A stretch of DNA of 64,000 bases from Tetrapyrgos nigripes (GCA_013368315.1 JAACJM010000086.1:186001-250000), one strand, 5' to 3'. Counted from the first letter of the stretch, positions 44,300 to 57,000 are shown. A program made the numbers and translations. The notes: generated by a model from the sequence alone, not told the origin.

Positions 44300-45666
44300 A
44301 GCTTGATGCGTCGGTGTCTGGATCTGTGTCTGTTTCTTGCGGGCCTCGGCTTTAGGTTGTCAGCTGTGGAAGCTGTTGTTGCTGTACTTGTAAACACACT
44401 CGTTATTAATACTCTTCCTCGTTATCTATACATACATACCTACTTTTCCCAGAAGGCCTGTATGCAACTGTTGAATCGGATGCGCATATATGTACTACAT
44501 ATCTATCTTAATTCAAAGTCAATTCTCAGTTATCAACTTTACTTTTCAACTGAAGCTACTGAAGTACCATCGGTCAACATTAACGTCTGAAACGTCAGTT
44601 CTTTGCGCCCATAACGGCGAATTAGTGGCTGAAGCGCTGAAGTGCCTGGCATACGTATTTATTGCGTGTTTACATACCACGGACTAGCCACTGACAGACG
44701 TGAAGTAATCGACGAGAGTAGAGAGAAAGATGCTACGCTTGGTACTGGATGCGTATGTGATATGATACATATGTATGCTGCTGATACTTATGACTACATT
44801 TTTGCAAATACTTCTGGTTATGTATACATACAGTCCATAAACCTGGATACCTGAGAGCCTGATGAAAAGAGGAGAAAGCTCTGGAGGACAACAAAGTGGG
44901 TATAAGTAGATGATAACAAGATATCACAAAAAATCACAATGAATAGATAGACGGACTGTGCACAGCTGACAAAGAAGAGGTGGAAAGTACGATAAAAGAC
45001 ATGGAGCGCAAGGACAAGGGCTAGGAGGAGTGGATCAAGCATGGGTAAGGGGTGGGCTATGCAGTAGACTCTTAAAGGCCCGAAGGACCATGGATTGGGA
45101 AAGGGTATTGAGAAAGAAACCAGATATAATGGAAGAACGCGACACGAAGTGCGTAAAAGTGAAAAAAGATAAATGGAAAGCTGATAACAAGGTTTTGAGC
45201 TGAGGTACTTCCATCATGTAGAAGGAATGAGGGGCAGAAAGAGAAGCTATGCTATTTTTCTGTGGTGTACGTCAGAATCAAATAGCAAATTGACCGAGAT
45301 CCCCGATATTTCGACGCGAAGAATTGAACGACTGCCGGTCATATGAGCATCCTTCAGAAACATTTCGAAGAAACTCTCTACTGAACGCGGAAGACGCGTC
45401 CAACGCGTTGCAACATCCGCGTAAAAACAATCAAGGATCCACATGCTCGCCCTCTGTCTTAAATGGCCTCCAGGGAGAGAAAGTGCAAGGAGCACGCAGT
45501 ACTCAACCCCATCATTGTGACAAATAAATCACCCCAGCCCCGACCATCACATCATTGTATACCAAAGCTCAAAACGACATCCGACGTGCTTGGCGTGAGG
45601 CGAAGGGCAAAAGACGCACATATACCCAGCATACACCAGGTAAAGAGCGCATACATGGAAACTTCC
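44300..45666. other. intergenic
   Basis: Convergent 3' regions of the DUF6534-type gene (plus) and the phosphatase gene (minus). No gene recognised. AT-rich with TACATA/TATGTATA runs near 44430-44830. Confidence 0.5.
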
Positions 45667-46312
45667 TCAGCTTGTGAACCTCCTCTGACTCAACACCGGT
45701 CTTCTCCAAGTAGTTTCCCACTCCCTGAGCACATTCACGAAACCACTGTTAGGTTTGATACATGGCCGCTGGCGTCGGACGTGGGTATACGCGGCGTCAT
45801 AAGACATGCCGTGGTTGCGGATAAGGTAGGCAATGACGACAGCAGCGGAACGGGATATACCCTGAATGTGGAGCAAGGACAAAAGCATTAGTAATGGAGC
45901 TGCGATGTACGCGCATATATGCACACACCTGTTGACAATGTACTAGTACACTTCTTCCCTCTCTCAAAGCTTTATCAATACTAGTACAAGCCTCTTCCAG
46001 GTGAGGTTTGAGATCTGCTGAAGTAGCATCTAGGATGCTAATTTTGAAGGAGGTAAACCCCTCTTTTTCTCCAAGAGGTGGAAGCCATGGAGCGTCGAGT
46101 ACTTGGACGAGATGAGAGACGTTGTGCGAACGAAGCAGATCTATATCATAAATTGCTGATATGGATCCGATGTAGAGAGAACCTGATTGTACGGTGGTCA
46201 TCGATGAGGACGAGCGGGAGGGAACTGTAATAGGGGTCGAGGGAAGAACCTGGTGCATTGGGGTGCACATTGCCTGCATGATTTCGGGTGGAACATTGTC
46301 AAAACGAATCAT
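45667..46312 (-). CDS. dual-specificity protein phosphatase
   Basis: Two exons, 46312-45929 and 45861-45667, give 192 residues. The dual-specificity phosphatase fold is recognised from GSLYIGSISAIYD near the start, VLDAPW, and FKISILDATSADLKPHLEEA. The catalytic loop is HCQQGISRS, with nucleophile Cys and the P-loop Arg; it is followed by AAVVIAYLI. These enzymes remove phosphate from Tyr and Ser/Thr, often on MAP kinases. The intron falls exactly between HCQQ and GISRS in phase 0. The ATG at 46312 was chosen because upstream in-frame codons contain no other ATG. Length and absence of extra domains fit small atypical DUSPs. Confidence 0.88.
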
Positions 46313-48369
46313 CTTGGCTTCAGAGGACAGGTGGTTCGTGGAGAAGAAACCTCCGAAATTTGTGGAGGCAGACACGGAAGAGATTTGTTTTTAAGTGACC
46401 GACGTGCCTCTCCATGCATGTACGACATGATCACATGATCACATGCCGCCATCGATGACACCGCAGTGACCGCACTGCACCAAGTACTCGGAACGCCATC
46501 CAATGACCATGCTCCCGTCGACATTTACCAAATTCCACCAATAACATCTCAAAGGGTGGCCTAGACCCGTATTGAAAAGCTTCCAACAAGTGGATCGAGA
46601 TTACCATGAGTTCAAGGTACAAGAAGCGGGAGGCGCAGACCCAGACACAATCAAGGCCAGGAACAACAGCTGCTTGCTTCTCACCAACTACTTCTGACCT
46701 TTGAAGAACTGATCCAATCCATATGAAGTCATTATGTATGTTGAAGCCAATATCACTTATCATATGGCTTGCGTTGCTTCTACAGCGAACGGAATGCATA
46801 GGCATCTAGCTGCCAGGCAATCACAGTTTATTTCTTTCTCATCTTTGTTCAGACTAAAGGGCTACTGGCAACTTGCAGGATCTAGACCCACGCAAGAGAC
46901 CTCTCAAATCTGTGCAAGATTAAGGGGAGTACAGAACGACCCGAACAAGAACAAGAACAAGGCACTCTGTGCAATCGGACCTGACCTTCAAGGTAAATAC
47001 ACTTTCATCCACTTCGAGACGTTTGACTGCCAGTAGTGACTCGGAAGTTTCTCATCGGACGTACCTATCTGTCGGTCATCGATTTACTTCTTGAATTTCA
47101 TATCACTCTTGTCCGTAAACCATCATTACTGGCAGTTTGAACCCAAGTTTTGGCATGCCATCCTTCTAGTACGACGTACAAGACATTCCGCTGAGTCCAC
47201 TTGCAATCCACTTTCATGCGGGCGTTTCTTCCAATGCGCCACTATCACTATGGAGTAATTTTCAACATTTACTTGCTCTATAGTCACCGTTGACATACCT
47301 CTTGGAGTCTTGGAATGGACCCCACCTTGCCCCACCTCAATCAACGGACTTGCGGACATAACCTCTTTTACGTGAAATGTCATTCATTTCATTCTCCAGA
47401 GCTCAAAATCCGCTTCGGAGGTACCTCGGCATACAAAAAGCTCAACTCGTAGTATCATGACTCGGAAATTTACCGAGGTTTCTGTTATTTACGGCTGACA
47501 CCTCTTACATGAATTTTTTCTTTTCGTTTACATGCAAACTAATTCAAGTCGAAGCTTTGTACCATCTTAGGTGAATGATCAAGATGTTTGATTCGGAGCT
47601 GCAGCGTGATCACCGTTTCCGAATTCGCTACAAAGTCAAGGGTGAATGATCAAGAAGTTTGATTCGGAGCTGCAGCGTGATCACCGTTTCCGAATTCGCA
47701 ACAAAGTCAAGGCAGTCATAGGCACTTTCGAAGCACGCCAAGTACATTGTACATTGTACGTGTATCTCTACTTCCATTCAATCAACGAGCTTCGAATGGA
47801 CATGAAAAACTCCGGGTCCTTCGTTCCGATAGGACACTTTTCTACCCCATGAAAATTTCTTGTGGCGTACTTGTGCAAAGGATTCGGAAGCTTTGGAAGC
47901 TCAACTGCGCTGAACTTTGACTGAACTAAAAAACGCCCTCAAGACTCGACTTCGTACCTCCCCGAACACGTGTCCGAGGGTGCGAAAATGGAATGCATCT
48001 GGGTGATCAGATCAAGAGAGGTTCTAGGATCGAGAAGCCTGGTCTGGACGGATTGATTTCAGTTGGACTTGAGAGTCTAGGCTTTCAAGTGAGGACATCT
48101 GAAGACATATACTAATCTTTCACAGATCCGACTCCTCTTTCTTCGTCGGACTTGCCATTATCTCGATTAGCTGCGGTTGATACACTGGTCTCCTCGCCAA
48201 TCCAGAGCTCTCCATTTGTCATTAGACCAGACCATGTTCATATGCATACCGAGCCTGAGCTTCGTTATATTAACAACATAAAGTTACAGTTGATCAGATT
48301 CATTTCCTAGCGCGTCTTCCGTCTTATCCATAATCTCTGCACGCCGGTTCGTCAATTCATCGCTGGCAA
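46313..48369. other. 2 kb intergenic region
   Basis: No gene recognised on either strand. A 71 bp near-perfect tandem duplication lies at 47571-47712. A palindromic CATGATCACATG-type stretch lies near 46426-46444, upstream of the phosphatase gene. Confidence 0.45.
47571..47712. repeat. 71 bp tandem duplication
   Basis: The unit beginning GTGAATGATCAAGATGTTTG at 47571 is repeated from 47642 with period 71. Only two or three substitutions are visible (for example GATG to GAAG, GCTAC to GCAAC). Each unit contains CAGCGTGATCACCG. Confidence 0.88.
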
Positions 48370-49789
48370 TCAAGTCTCTCGTCTGGGATCCGCCAATCTC
48401 AATACCACTCTTCCTGTGATCTTTCCGTCGTACATGTCTTTCAGGATGCTATTATTACACGCCAATGATCAGAAATACGTTCCAAAAGGCAGTGATCACG
48501 ACGAGACACGGAGATACTCACCTATTGACCTCGTCCCATTCCCTGACTTCGAAATGGCACTTGACTTTCCCCTGTGCAACGATATCCAAAGCCTCTGTCA
48601 TCTCTTGACGATTACCCGTAGACGAACCGACGATGTTGAGGCACTGTTATTCGGTTGGACGGAGTTAACGAAGGCGGTTTAGAAGAGAAAGATTGATTAC
48701 TCGCTTTAGGAACAAGAAGAGCGATAGGAACATTGAGCGTGGCTCCTCCAGCAGGCATACCCACTGCGACAAGAGTCCCAGCTGCACGGAGGTAGAGGAG
48801 GGCTTCATTAAAAGGGATGGCCTAGATGAAGGTCAAGAGTTTATGAGTACTATCCCTCTTCTTCGACTTGGACAAATCAGTCACTCACATTCCCAACAGC
48901 AATCACCGCGGCATGCGGACCCAATCCTCCAGCGGCTTCAGTCACGTCCTTAACAACATCCTTCGACTCCATGAAATCGACCCACTTCTCAGCTCCGAGC
49001 TGATCGATGCACAACTTGCGTTTCGACTCGCCAGTATCAATAGCAATGACTCTCAGACCCATTGCTACGGCGTATTGGACGGCTAAGTGGCCTACAGAGA
49101 CGTTGGGGATGAGATCATTGGGACGCAAATTGTAGAGACAGTGAAACTAACCTAGACCGCCGCCAGCTCCAGATATCGCGATCCAGTCACCGATGTTCGC
49201 GTTAGACTGCTTGATGGCTTTGTATACAGTGATTCCAGCACAAAGAATGGGCGTAGCTGCAGCGCTGTCGAGAGATTCCGGAATGGGCTGTACGTAGTCG
49301 GTCCATCCCACGACGTAGTCCGCCCATGTACCATTGACAGAACATCCATTCGCATGAGTGACGGTCATTGGACAACCTGGACACTCGGATTCAAGATTCC
49401 AATCATGAAGATGCACAAGGAAATTGCTCACAAGACTCTTTCCCCTTCCTACACAACTCACACTTCAAACAACTCCTTGCAACCCACTTCAGTCCGACCC
49501 TATCGCCCAGTTTGACAGGTGAGTCAACCGTATGTTCTCCAATAGCAACTACTGTTCCAATCCCTTCATGGCCGCCTACCAAAGGCAACGGCGACGGGAA
49601 TCCCCAGTCGTTATCTTTGACGTGTAAATCAGAGTGACAGACTCCAGCGTAAGAGATTTTGACGAGACATTCGCCTGGCTTCAAGTCGGCTGGGGACGGA
49701 ACGGGATAGGAGTTTTCGAGGACGACGTCTTGTTTAAATTGCTTGATAACCGCAGCTCGGGCGGTTTTGGGGATGTCGTAGGTGGTCAT
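48370..49789 (-). CDS. zinc-dependent alcohol dehydrogenase, copy 2
   Basis: Six exons: 49789-49432, 49376-49152, 49091-48889, 48821-48705, 48643-48522 and 48448-48370. They give 367 residues. Zinc ligands appear as VCHSD and GGHEGIG. The structural-zinc cysteines are in SCLKCELC, and the NAD fold has GAGGGLGHLAVQYA. The C-terminus is GRVVLRLADPRRET. It is a medium-chain NAD-dependent ADH paralogous to copy 1, with overall divergent protein sequence. Yet an 88 bp stretch across the exon 2/intron 2 boundary is nearly identical between the two. The intron after exon 4 begins with GCGAGT, so it is a GC-AG intron; no GT donor nearby keeps the frame. Confidence 0.9.
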
Positions 49790-50320
49790 TTGGACTGAGG
49801 ACTGAGGACTAGGTTTGCAGTGTATCTGAAGGAATCTGCAGTAAATCTCACCTTAAATACTCCTCTGGGTCTGGGAGCCTAGTTTGCTACCCATGACATC
49901 AAACGTACAATGCGAGGGACATCTGAAACCCAAGAAGGTGTCCTCCTGACGGCTATCAGTCAGAAGGGTAACAGTGTAGACAAAGCCAAGGTTTAGGCTT
50001 ACACATGTGAATAAAAACAGCACAGGAGCACGGCAAACACTACTACTTGATACCGGTTTGAGGCTCACGTCATCAGACTTGCCTGCCAGACCGCAGCCCC
50101 ATGATGAGTTGGTGGCTGTTGGTGGAGGTCAGAAAGTCATCCAAGCAGTCCCCAAGAACCTTGAAGACGTTTTCGGCTGCAATAATGAGTCATTGTGTCA
50201 TTGGCGAGAAACAGCGATACCGCATCACACGACATTATCAATGGGTCACATCACCTTCCACTTGTTACTCCTACTGGTACATTCAATTTATGCTCTAGTA
50301 TACATCGTTCATCCCTTCAG
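49790..50320. other. intergenic, divergent side of ADH copy 2
   Basis: Contains the ADH copy 2 promoter and the 3' end of the zinc-knuckle-like gene. No gene recognised. Confidence 0.5.
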
Positions 50321-50809
50321 CTACTTCTTGCCAGCCTTCTTCGCAGCAGTGCGCGCTCTCGTGATCTGCTTCTTCCAGCCGAAGCATTGGTTGCAAGCTT
50401 AAGAAAAAACTTTAGGCACGTATCCATAAATAGCAGACGAGAATACTCACCAGTACTAGCGTGTTTCTTACATTGGTATTGACCATCCTTGTTCATGGTA
50501 ACTGCGGGCGCCTCGAGGGCCTCTCTATCAATGAAGTCGAACTGGAAACATCGTCCACAAGGATCACACGAGCAGGAAAACGTCGTTAGCGGAGAGATCG
50601 ACAACAGACAGTGCTCAAAGTACGCACCCCGAAGAAACCATCATTTTCCTCCCTTCCATCATAGCTACAGTCCTCGCACTACAAGCAAACAGTGTCACTA
50701 TCTGTGCTGATCAGAGTATGGCAAGACATCGACTTACAACTTCTTTGGTGTGCTGGCTGCAGAAAACGGCATCATTGATTTCGACAGTCTGTATAGAGGT
50801 CTCAGCCAT
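50321..50809 (-). CDS. small Cys/His-rich zinc-binding protein
   Basis: Four exons, 50809-50738, 50678-50628, 50541-50451 and 50397-50321, give 96 residues. Two C-x2-H/C-x2-C type pairs are visible: CSQH near residue 16 with CEDC near 25, and CKKH with CNQC near the end. They could bind one or two zinc ions. A basic tail RARTAAKKAGKK follows and may contact nucleic acid or direct the protein to the nucleus. Exon joins keep phase throughout and each junction is GT-AG. I do not recognise a named family; it looks like a conserved small fungal protein. The start at 50809 gives MAETSIQ, with no alternative ATG nearby. Confidence 0.75.
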
Positions 50810-51069
50810 GATGAAGAAGGGAGGTTAAGTTGTGAGAGGGTTGGTGATAATTCTACAAGTGGGGGTGGTTGTGGTGGTCAAGATGAACTCGCGTAGACCC
50901 TGATGGGGTTTATATGGGTGGGAATTTACAATTCTAGTCCGCGTCTAGAATGTGGGGTAAAATTCTGGGGTACAGCTTCTTGCACACCTGACATGACATG
51001 AACAGGTACAGTTTATTGTTGTACATTGCCAATACTTCATTGATAGTAGCTTTGGAGCTCTATAAAGGT

Positions 51070-53428
51070 TTATAAGAAAGACCCAGTCAGAACAGAGTAC
51101 ATTTTCTGCGAAACAGTTGGTCAGCCTCGACATGTAGCGAGAGAGAAAGTCAGAGGGACATACCGCCAGAAACGCGGAAGCATCCCAACGATCGACCAGT
51201 AAAGACCTTTTCTGACACACCAGTCTTACACCCGCTGCAAACAGTACCACCGCCAACAACTTGACACATCTCCGTAAACGCTGCCTTTTCTCCCTCCTAA
51301 CCCATCTTTCCCATTCCTCTTTCGAGCCCTCGTCCGACTGGTAGTCATCCCATTTAACCTTCCTCAACCACCACCAGAACAACGTACTCGTCCCAGGAAA
51401 GATACTCGTCACTTTGCCTGTTCCTCCCTTTCGGTACCAAGAGACACACTGTACAAAGACGGATTTGGCCAGACGCTTGTGGATCTTTTCGTTGTAAGCA
51501 TCCGTTGCCTGAGGTTTGACATCGATGGACGAGATGCGTTTCTCAAAGATAGGTTGGATAAGAGAGAGGATGTAGTTGATCTGACATTCTTCCGTGTAGA
51601 TAACGGATGTATGACCTGTTACCGTGTTTGGACCTATTGGACGGAAAATGAGACAAGCACCGAGTGCTGACGCAAACATACCTGAAAGTAAGAAAAAGTT
51701 CGGAAAGCCGGGGACAGTGGTTCCGAGGTATGCCTTGGGACCACCTTCATGGTCGTAATATTGTTTCACAGTCTCTTTCGTTCCCCGTACATACAGTGGG
51801 TAGTCGTCCTGATGAAACGACGATGTCAATCTCAGAAAGGAGAAAAGGATGGCTAGAAGTGACAGACAGTTTCAAAACCTGTACTGAAGATAATCACATC
51901 AAAGGGTATCTTTTCGCCTGCGAAACTCCCTCAGTCGCCGTTCCCGGGAAGTAGAAGAAACTTACCTTTCTTTGTGATGATACCCTCATCATACAAGGAG
52001 TCGATTCCGTCAAAGTTGATGGTCACATTAGGCCGATGCAGACACGTCAAGTAATCCGTATCAAAGATGACTCGTTTACACCCAATGGCTATAGCAAAAA
52101 GGTAAGTCATACCACTGTCTGAGGTGGTAAGACAGCTTACTATAATCTGGAAGGAGCTTGCCCACATATTCTTTTGGAGCAGTCCACTGGATATAGATCT
52201 TTGCCAACTAGAGCACAGCAGTGACATCAAGTCAGGCAAAGACTGAACTTGCACGTCGCACTTGCAACGACTTACCCATGTCGAAAATTTACGCAATGCA
52301 GGACTCCCGAATATGAGAGCGTAGAAGAGCTCGCTCTAAGAAAGGAAAAAGTAAACCGCCCGTCACATAGACGGCCAAAGACGAATACATACCCGCAAGA
52401 ACAGCTGGAATCTATTAATCCTCATCCAGAAGGGAAGATATCTAAAAAGCCATTTCTCTATACCGTGATACCGGGAACGGATCTGTTCAAACGTCAAAAT
52501 TAGAGCTGCAATGTCAGACAAGGTACATGACACTGCACCGGGGGTAAAAACCAGTTGGGCGTCCGAATGAAGTTGACAATTTGCGTGGAAGGGTCTTCTG
52601 AAATGACAGGCACGAACTGGGTTCTACAATCATACTGTTAGCTTCCAAGAAATAGTAAGGATATAACGCCTGGACTTACGCAGATGCCCCATTCCCAACA
52701 ACTGCAACTTTCTTGCCTCTCAAATCCACGTCTGGGTTCCACCTCCCGGAATGAAAAGTCTTTCCCTTGAAGCCCTCAATCCCGACAAACTTAGGTATCT
52801 TCACCACCTCCAAAACCCCCAAAGCCGAGATCAAAACCTCTGCAGAGTCCTTCTTCTCTTCTCCCGTTAATAGATTCTTTGTGACAATGTGATATAGTTT
52901 CCTAGAAGGATCCCATTCCGCCGACGTAACGAGCGTGTTGAACTCGGTATGAGAGTATAAGTCGTATTTCCTATGAAGAGACTTCCAATATTTCTCGATT
53001 TGAGGCTGGAAGCCATGAGAATACTCCCAATCTGGATAGAGGTCTGTGGAGGCTGAGAAGAAATGGATGTAGATGTCGGACGAGCAGCCGGGGTAGGTGT
53101 TCACCTAGATGTGGAGACGAGTGTCAAAGAGTGAATGGTGGCTTAGGAAATTAGGACACTGACATGCCAAGTTCCAGCGACCTCGGACTCCTTTTCGTAA
53201 ATCTGCACACGTATCCGAAAGTCAGAGCCAGAACTGAAACACATTAACACAACCAGCACACCGTAAAGTTCTCAAATCCAAGAAACTTTTGTCTCAACGC
53301 AATCCCAAACGATATCCCACCAACGCTAGCAATGTCAGTAAAACACCGGCAACCCAATAACCGGAAGAGTCTCACCCAGCACCAATGACCACGACACGCG
53401 CTTGAGCCTTATCCGAGGTCGAAGTCAT
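51070..53428 (-). CDS. flavin-containing monooxygenase, Baeyer-Villiger type
   Basis: Thirteen exons: 53428-53376, 53325-53262, 53202-53164, 53104-52680, 52623-52539, 52482-52393, 52335-52276, 52207-52141, 52088-51966, 51917-51868, 51808-51682, 51633-51164 and 51105-51070. They total 562 residues. The FAD-binding GxGxxG is in VIGAGVGGISFG. The Baeyer-Villiger fingerprint FxGxxxHxxxW is present as FKGKTFHSGRW. The NADPH-binding motif is in VAVVGNGASA. YEKESEVAGTWHVNTYPGCSSD is typical of cyclohexanone-monooxygenase-like enzymes. A hydrophobic segment near the C-terminus (LLAVVLFAAGVRLVC) may anchor it to a membrane. It probably inserts oxygen into a ketone or oxidises a heteroatom; the substrate is unknown. 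Confidence 0.88.
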
Positions 53429-54404
53429 GAGACAGCAACCAGAGAAGAAAAAAAGCAAAACAAAGAATCAAGAGTGAATTGGCCGACTACGCTAGCAGAC
53501 ATCTTATACGGCAGAGACATCATAAACACCTGACAGGCGTTTTTTGACTGTGATTTTTCTGAAGAGCCCTGACGATAACCATAACCGGTGGATCATTGCA
53601 TCTTCGAGGCCTAGGGAGCAGGTGATGAGCCTCAAAAAACGAAAGTACAGTAATGGATAAGAGAATTGAAGAACCTTTCATGAGGAAGCTGATATAGGAA
53701 CCCGAAGATAGCGCGATAGACCAGGCCTTCCACGCCTTTCACAGCAACGTAATCAGCAATGGCAGCCCAGAAAAACGACACACAACTCATCGAGACAGTA
53801 CGGATCCGCCTTCGAGATGAGACTGTTGCAGTTACGCTTGCGCGCGTAGCGATGCTCTCAGTGACAGCTTTCAGCATCGGTCTGAGTAACATCCCTAGTG
53901 CGTACAAAGAGCGACGAAGGACTTAGCAGTGAACAAAACACGGGGTCGTCGCAGAATGAGTGTACTGTCATTCGTGTATATGTCAAATATAGACAGAACA
54001 AAGCGGGCTATATGCAGTACAATGTACAGAGTAAAGACAGTCCTTGAGACAGTCCTTGGAGTGAAGCGTCAGTTTCGACCATGGAACCAACAGCCAGGTA
54101 AACGTACCAGAAGAACGCCAAATCTTGGCGTATGTATTGCGCCCACTCTAGACCGTCCATCACGTTCTGAATTGACTTTGCACCTCTTGAGGGCGAGCCG
54201 GACGTCACGAACACCGCGATGTACGCGAACACCTTCACCTTCCTCGAACGCGCCAAACCCTCGCTCAGGACAGGTCCTTGACGTCTTCTGAATACGCATG
54301 ACTATTGACCGACTATGCGGGAGTGGCCTCATCAAAGATGATGTGAACATCATACAGCGCGACATGACATATCAGCTTGGCGTCCTTGGCCCTCTAGTCC
54401 AACT
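53429..54404. other. intergenic, no firm gene
   Basis: Promoter side of the monooxygenase and the 3' side of Atg101. Minus-strand open frames at 53632-53907 and 54008-54256 have some hydrophobic stretches (FFWYVYLAVGSM). I could not link them into a convincing exon chain. Confidence 0.4.
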
Positions 54405-55264
54405 CTAAAACTCCTGATCGCCAACCTGAACAGAAATTTTGAACGGGAAGGGTGATATGCCAGAAGCATTTGTGATAGGCGGTACAACGGCACGACCGCG
54501 GTCAGATGACGTGTGCGTTAGCATGGTTTGGATGGATTTAGTGAGAGTTGCAGCGAGCTTTGTATCAAAGACTTGACGGTCTGTAAAAGGACGTTGATGG
54601 TTGGCGGTAAGAAATAAAACGGCTTCCAAGAAAACCTTGACAAAGGCGACGTGTACTCACCTCCGTCTCGTGGTTGTCGTACCTCGGCGTTGATTACCCT
54701 TGAAGAAAAAACCAGTCAGAATAGATACCGACGATACGAAGGCCATGACGTACCACTGCTCCCAAGGAACGTCCTCTTCACCCATATGCATCTGGAACCA
54801 CCCTTTTTTCGCCTTGCGCTCTGAAAAGGTGACCATAACCTGACAGGAGGTAGCGTCATTTGTAAACGCAAAGAAAAAACTAGAAGGAATGAAGGACCAA
54901 CCTGACCTCTCTTACTCACACCGCGTTCTATACCCTTCCAAAATGCATCGACTTTCTCGTCCACGAGCTTTTCCATGTCTGGATCCGATACACCTGGCTA
55001 ATGTGAAAGACGGCACTAGTAAGACGGATAGGCCGCCAAAACTTTTAGGCACCGACCATCGTAACATCCAAAACTTCGAATGTTTTTGGCTTCACCGTGC
55101 CAAAAAGACGATGAAAAAGAATGGCGTGAAGCATTGCTTGCAGCACCTCCCTCGTGCTGGATCGATCCAGGACCTAAAAATCGATGTTAATATCTTCTGT
55201 TTCTGAACAAAAATTGCAGTTCAAGTCTTACCAGGTCAATGCTTATGGTCGGATAGTTGTTCAT
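54405..55264 (-). CDS. atg101: autophagy protein Atg101
   Basis: Six exons, 55264-55232, 55173-55057, 54997-54902, 54839-54754, 54698-54661 and 54580-54405, give 181 residues. Atg101 is the HORMA-domain partner of Atg13 in the autophagy initiation (Atg1/ULK) complex of most eukaryotes other than budding yeast. The family order is visible: LDRSSTREVLQAMLHAILFH, RLFGTVKPKTFEVLDVTM, then DPDMEKLVDEKVDAFW. These are followed by KKGWFQMHMGEEDVPWEQW, which holds the region of the WF finger, and finally PPITNASGISPFPFKISV. Length is slightly under the ~218 residues of the human protein. The 33 nt first exon MNNYPTISIDL was chosen for phase and match. Confidence 0.9.
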
Positions 55265-55584
55265 AGCGATAAACAGAGGGAGATGCCTATAACATACAGA
55301 CGAGGTGGAACTTTTAGGAGTAAGGGAAAGAGTGGGGGTGACGTCTATTGGCAAATAGAGCCAAGCTCAGACATAGCCACACATACGACTTGCTCGTACT
55401 TGCTGGTAACGGCTGATTAAACCCCACAAGGCCCTCTCCCTCTACGAGAATCGGGGATTTGGATTAAATAGTGGGCACCTAGCTTAGTAGCTATATAAAG
55501 GAGTGTAATGAAGGCAGTAGTCAATACACTTAACATTATATACTGTAACCTAATAGATAAAACAATCACTCTTCAACCAAGGTA

Positions 55585-56630
55585 TTAAGCAAAATCGAGT
55601 CCTGTTTCTTGCAGCTGATACCGTGCCTGTACTTTCTTCTCAGGAATAGTCCCAGGAATGGCGTACAAAATCACGCATAACACCTCCGGTAAGGCAACCA
55701 AAGGATACCAGAATCCCTCTTCATTTTGCTTGGAAGAGTTGGTGAGGGTGGTAGCCACTAGAAATATTTCACGAACAAGTATCAGTGCACAGAGGACACC
55801 GAGAATGTATGTCCCGCAGACATGCCCCAAAGAACTAAGGCTGGAAGCAGGTTGGGAGGATTTTTCTGTAGCATTTATCGTCAATATCTACTGGGTAAGG
55901 TCCTTAAAATCAATGTACTCACCATCTTTCTTGTGCATAATCAAGAGGCCAGTAAGATACGTTGTTACGATGGTCAGAGCCAGTACAATAATCGCCCCGA
56001 CTTTTTTTAGTGTATTCCCTGTATCTTGATCTGACTTATCTGAGTGGGTCAGATCAATTATACCGACGATGCTAAGGGCCGTTGCGAGGATCAAACTCAG
56101 ATAGAACAGACGACGGTTCCGGATGAGGTCGTCTATCCTAGACATAGGGAGGGCAGTTTCGGTTGGTTGTAGACTAATGTTGGGATGAAATCGTTTTGAA
56201 AGTGGGTCGACAGAGTCAGATCTATTCAATGAGGCGATAGTGTAGCAGCTTACTGGTCAAGACCAAGCCCATACGTCGAGTAGAGCAAACCAATGAATCC
56301 GGCCGATAGAAGAATCTGGTCTGCAATGAAAAGACCTTCGTTCTCTCCCGCACTATCTGAGCTTGCCAGTACCGCTCGCAGTGCGAACGATCCGATACGG
56401 ACTGCCAGATGATCATAGTGGTCAGAACGTCGGTAAACACTTCCGAAAGGAAAAATGGACTTATTTAGACAGAAAAGAACCATCATAAGCAACACGGAAG
56501 ATCTCTGTCTGATTAACGGAGGAATGAACCGAATGAAGAGAAGAACATAAACGAGCGCAAAGGCAATTGCAGCAGCCACTGAGCTATAGTGTCCTATGTT
56601 CTTGGCGTAGTTGAAGTGGTCGGAAGACAT
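55585..56630 (-). CDS. multi-pass membrane protein (about seven helices), DUF7702-like
   Basis: Four exons, 56630-56471, 56401-56254, 56221-55923 and 55865-55585, give 295 residues. Hydrophobic helices are visible at about residues 15-37, 45-58, 80-100, 135-155, 165-185, 210-235 and 255-275. The final helix carries FWYPLVALPEVLCVILYAIP, the pattern of fungal DUF7702 / RTA1-like membrane proteins. No signal peptide. The 70 nt first intron is optional in frame terms, because the genomic frame is also open across it. Splicing was preferred because it removes a hydrophilic interruption in the helix pattern. The function is unknown. Confidence 0.72.
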
Positions 56631-57000
56631 CGTAACTCGTCGAAGTAGCAGCGTGGCGCAGTGGATGTTCTGATGTGACGTTATTGAACTGCTTGAGACC
56701 GTGCTCAAGGTGGAAGAACAGTTCTCCTTTAACATCTTGCTAGGACAGCTCCCTTTATACTTCTTGAGCGAGGCAGGCAATGAGTGCCAGCAGCAAGTTA
56801 TGCCAGGGTCTATTCTTAGCTCACTACGCCCTCATCTGAATTGATTTACTTTCCATCGGAGTGGTGGATAGTAGTACTCCTAAGAGAAAATCTGTCAGTG
56901 CATCATTCAGGGAATCTGCTCTACTAGTTCCCTAGCTACTATAACTGGGTCCTGGGGCAATATTTGCTTACCATTCTGCTCGTACAATAGTCCAGGCTGC

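Noticed and set aside
53632..54256. Possible small membrane-protein gene between the monooxygenase and Atg101
   Set aside because: Open frames have hydrophobic patches, but no consistent exon chain or family motif could be built.
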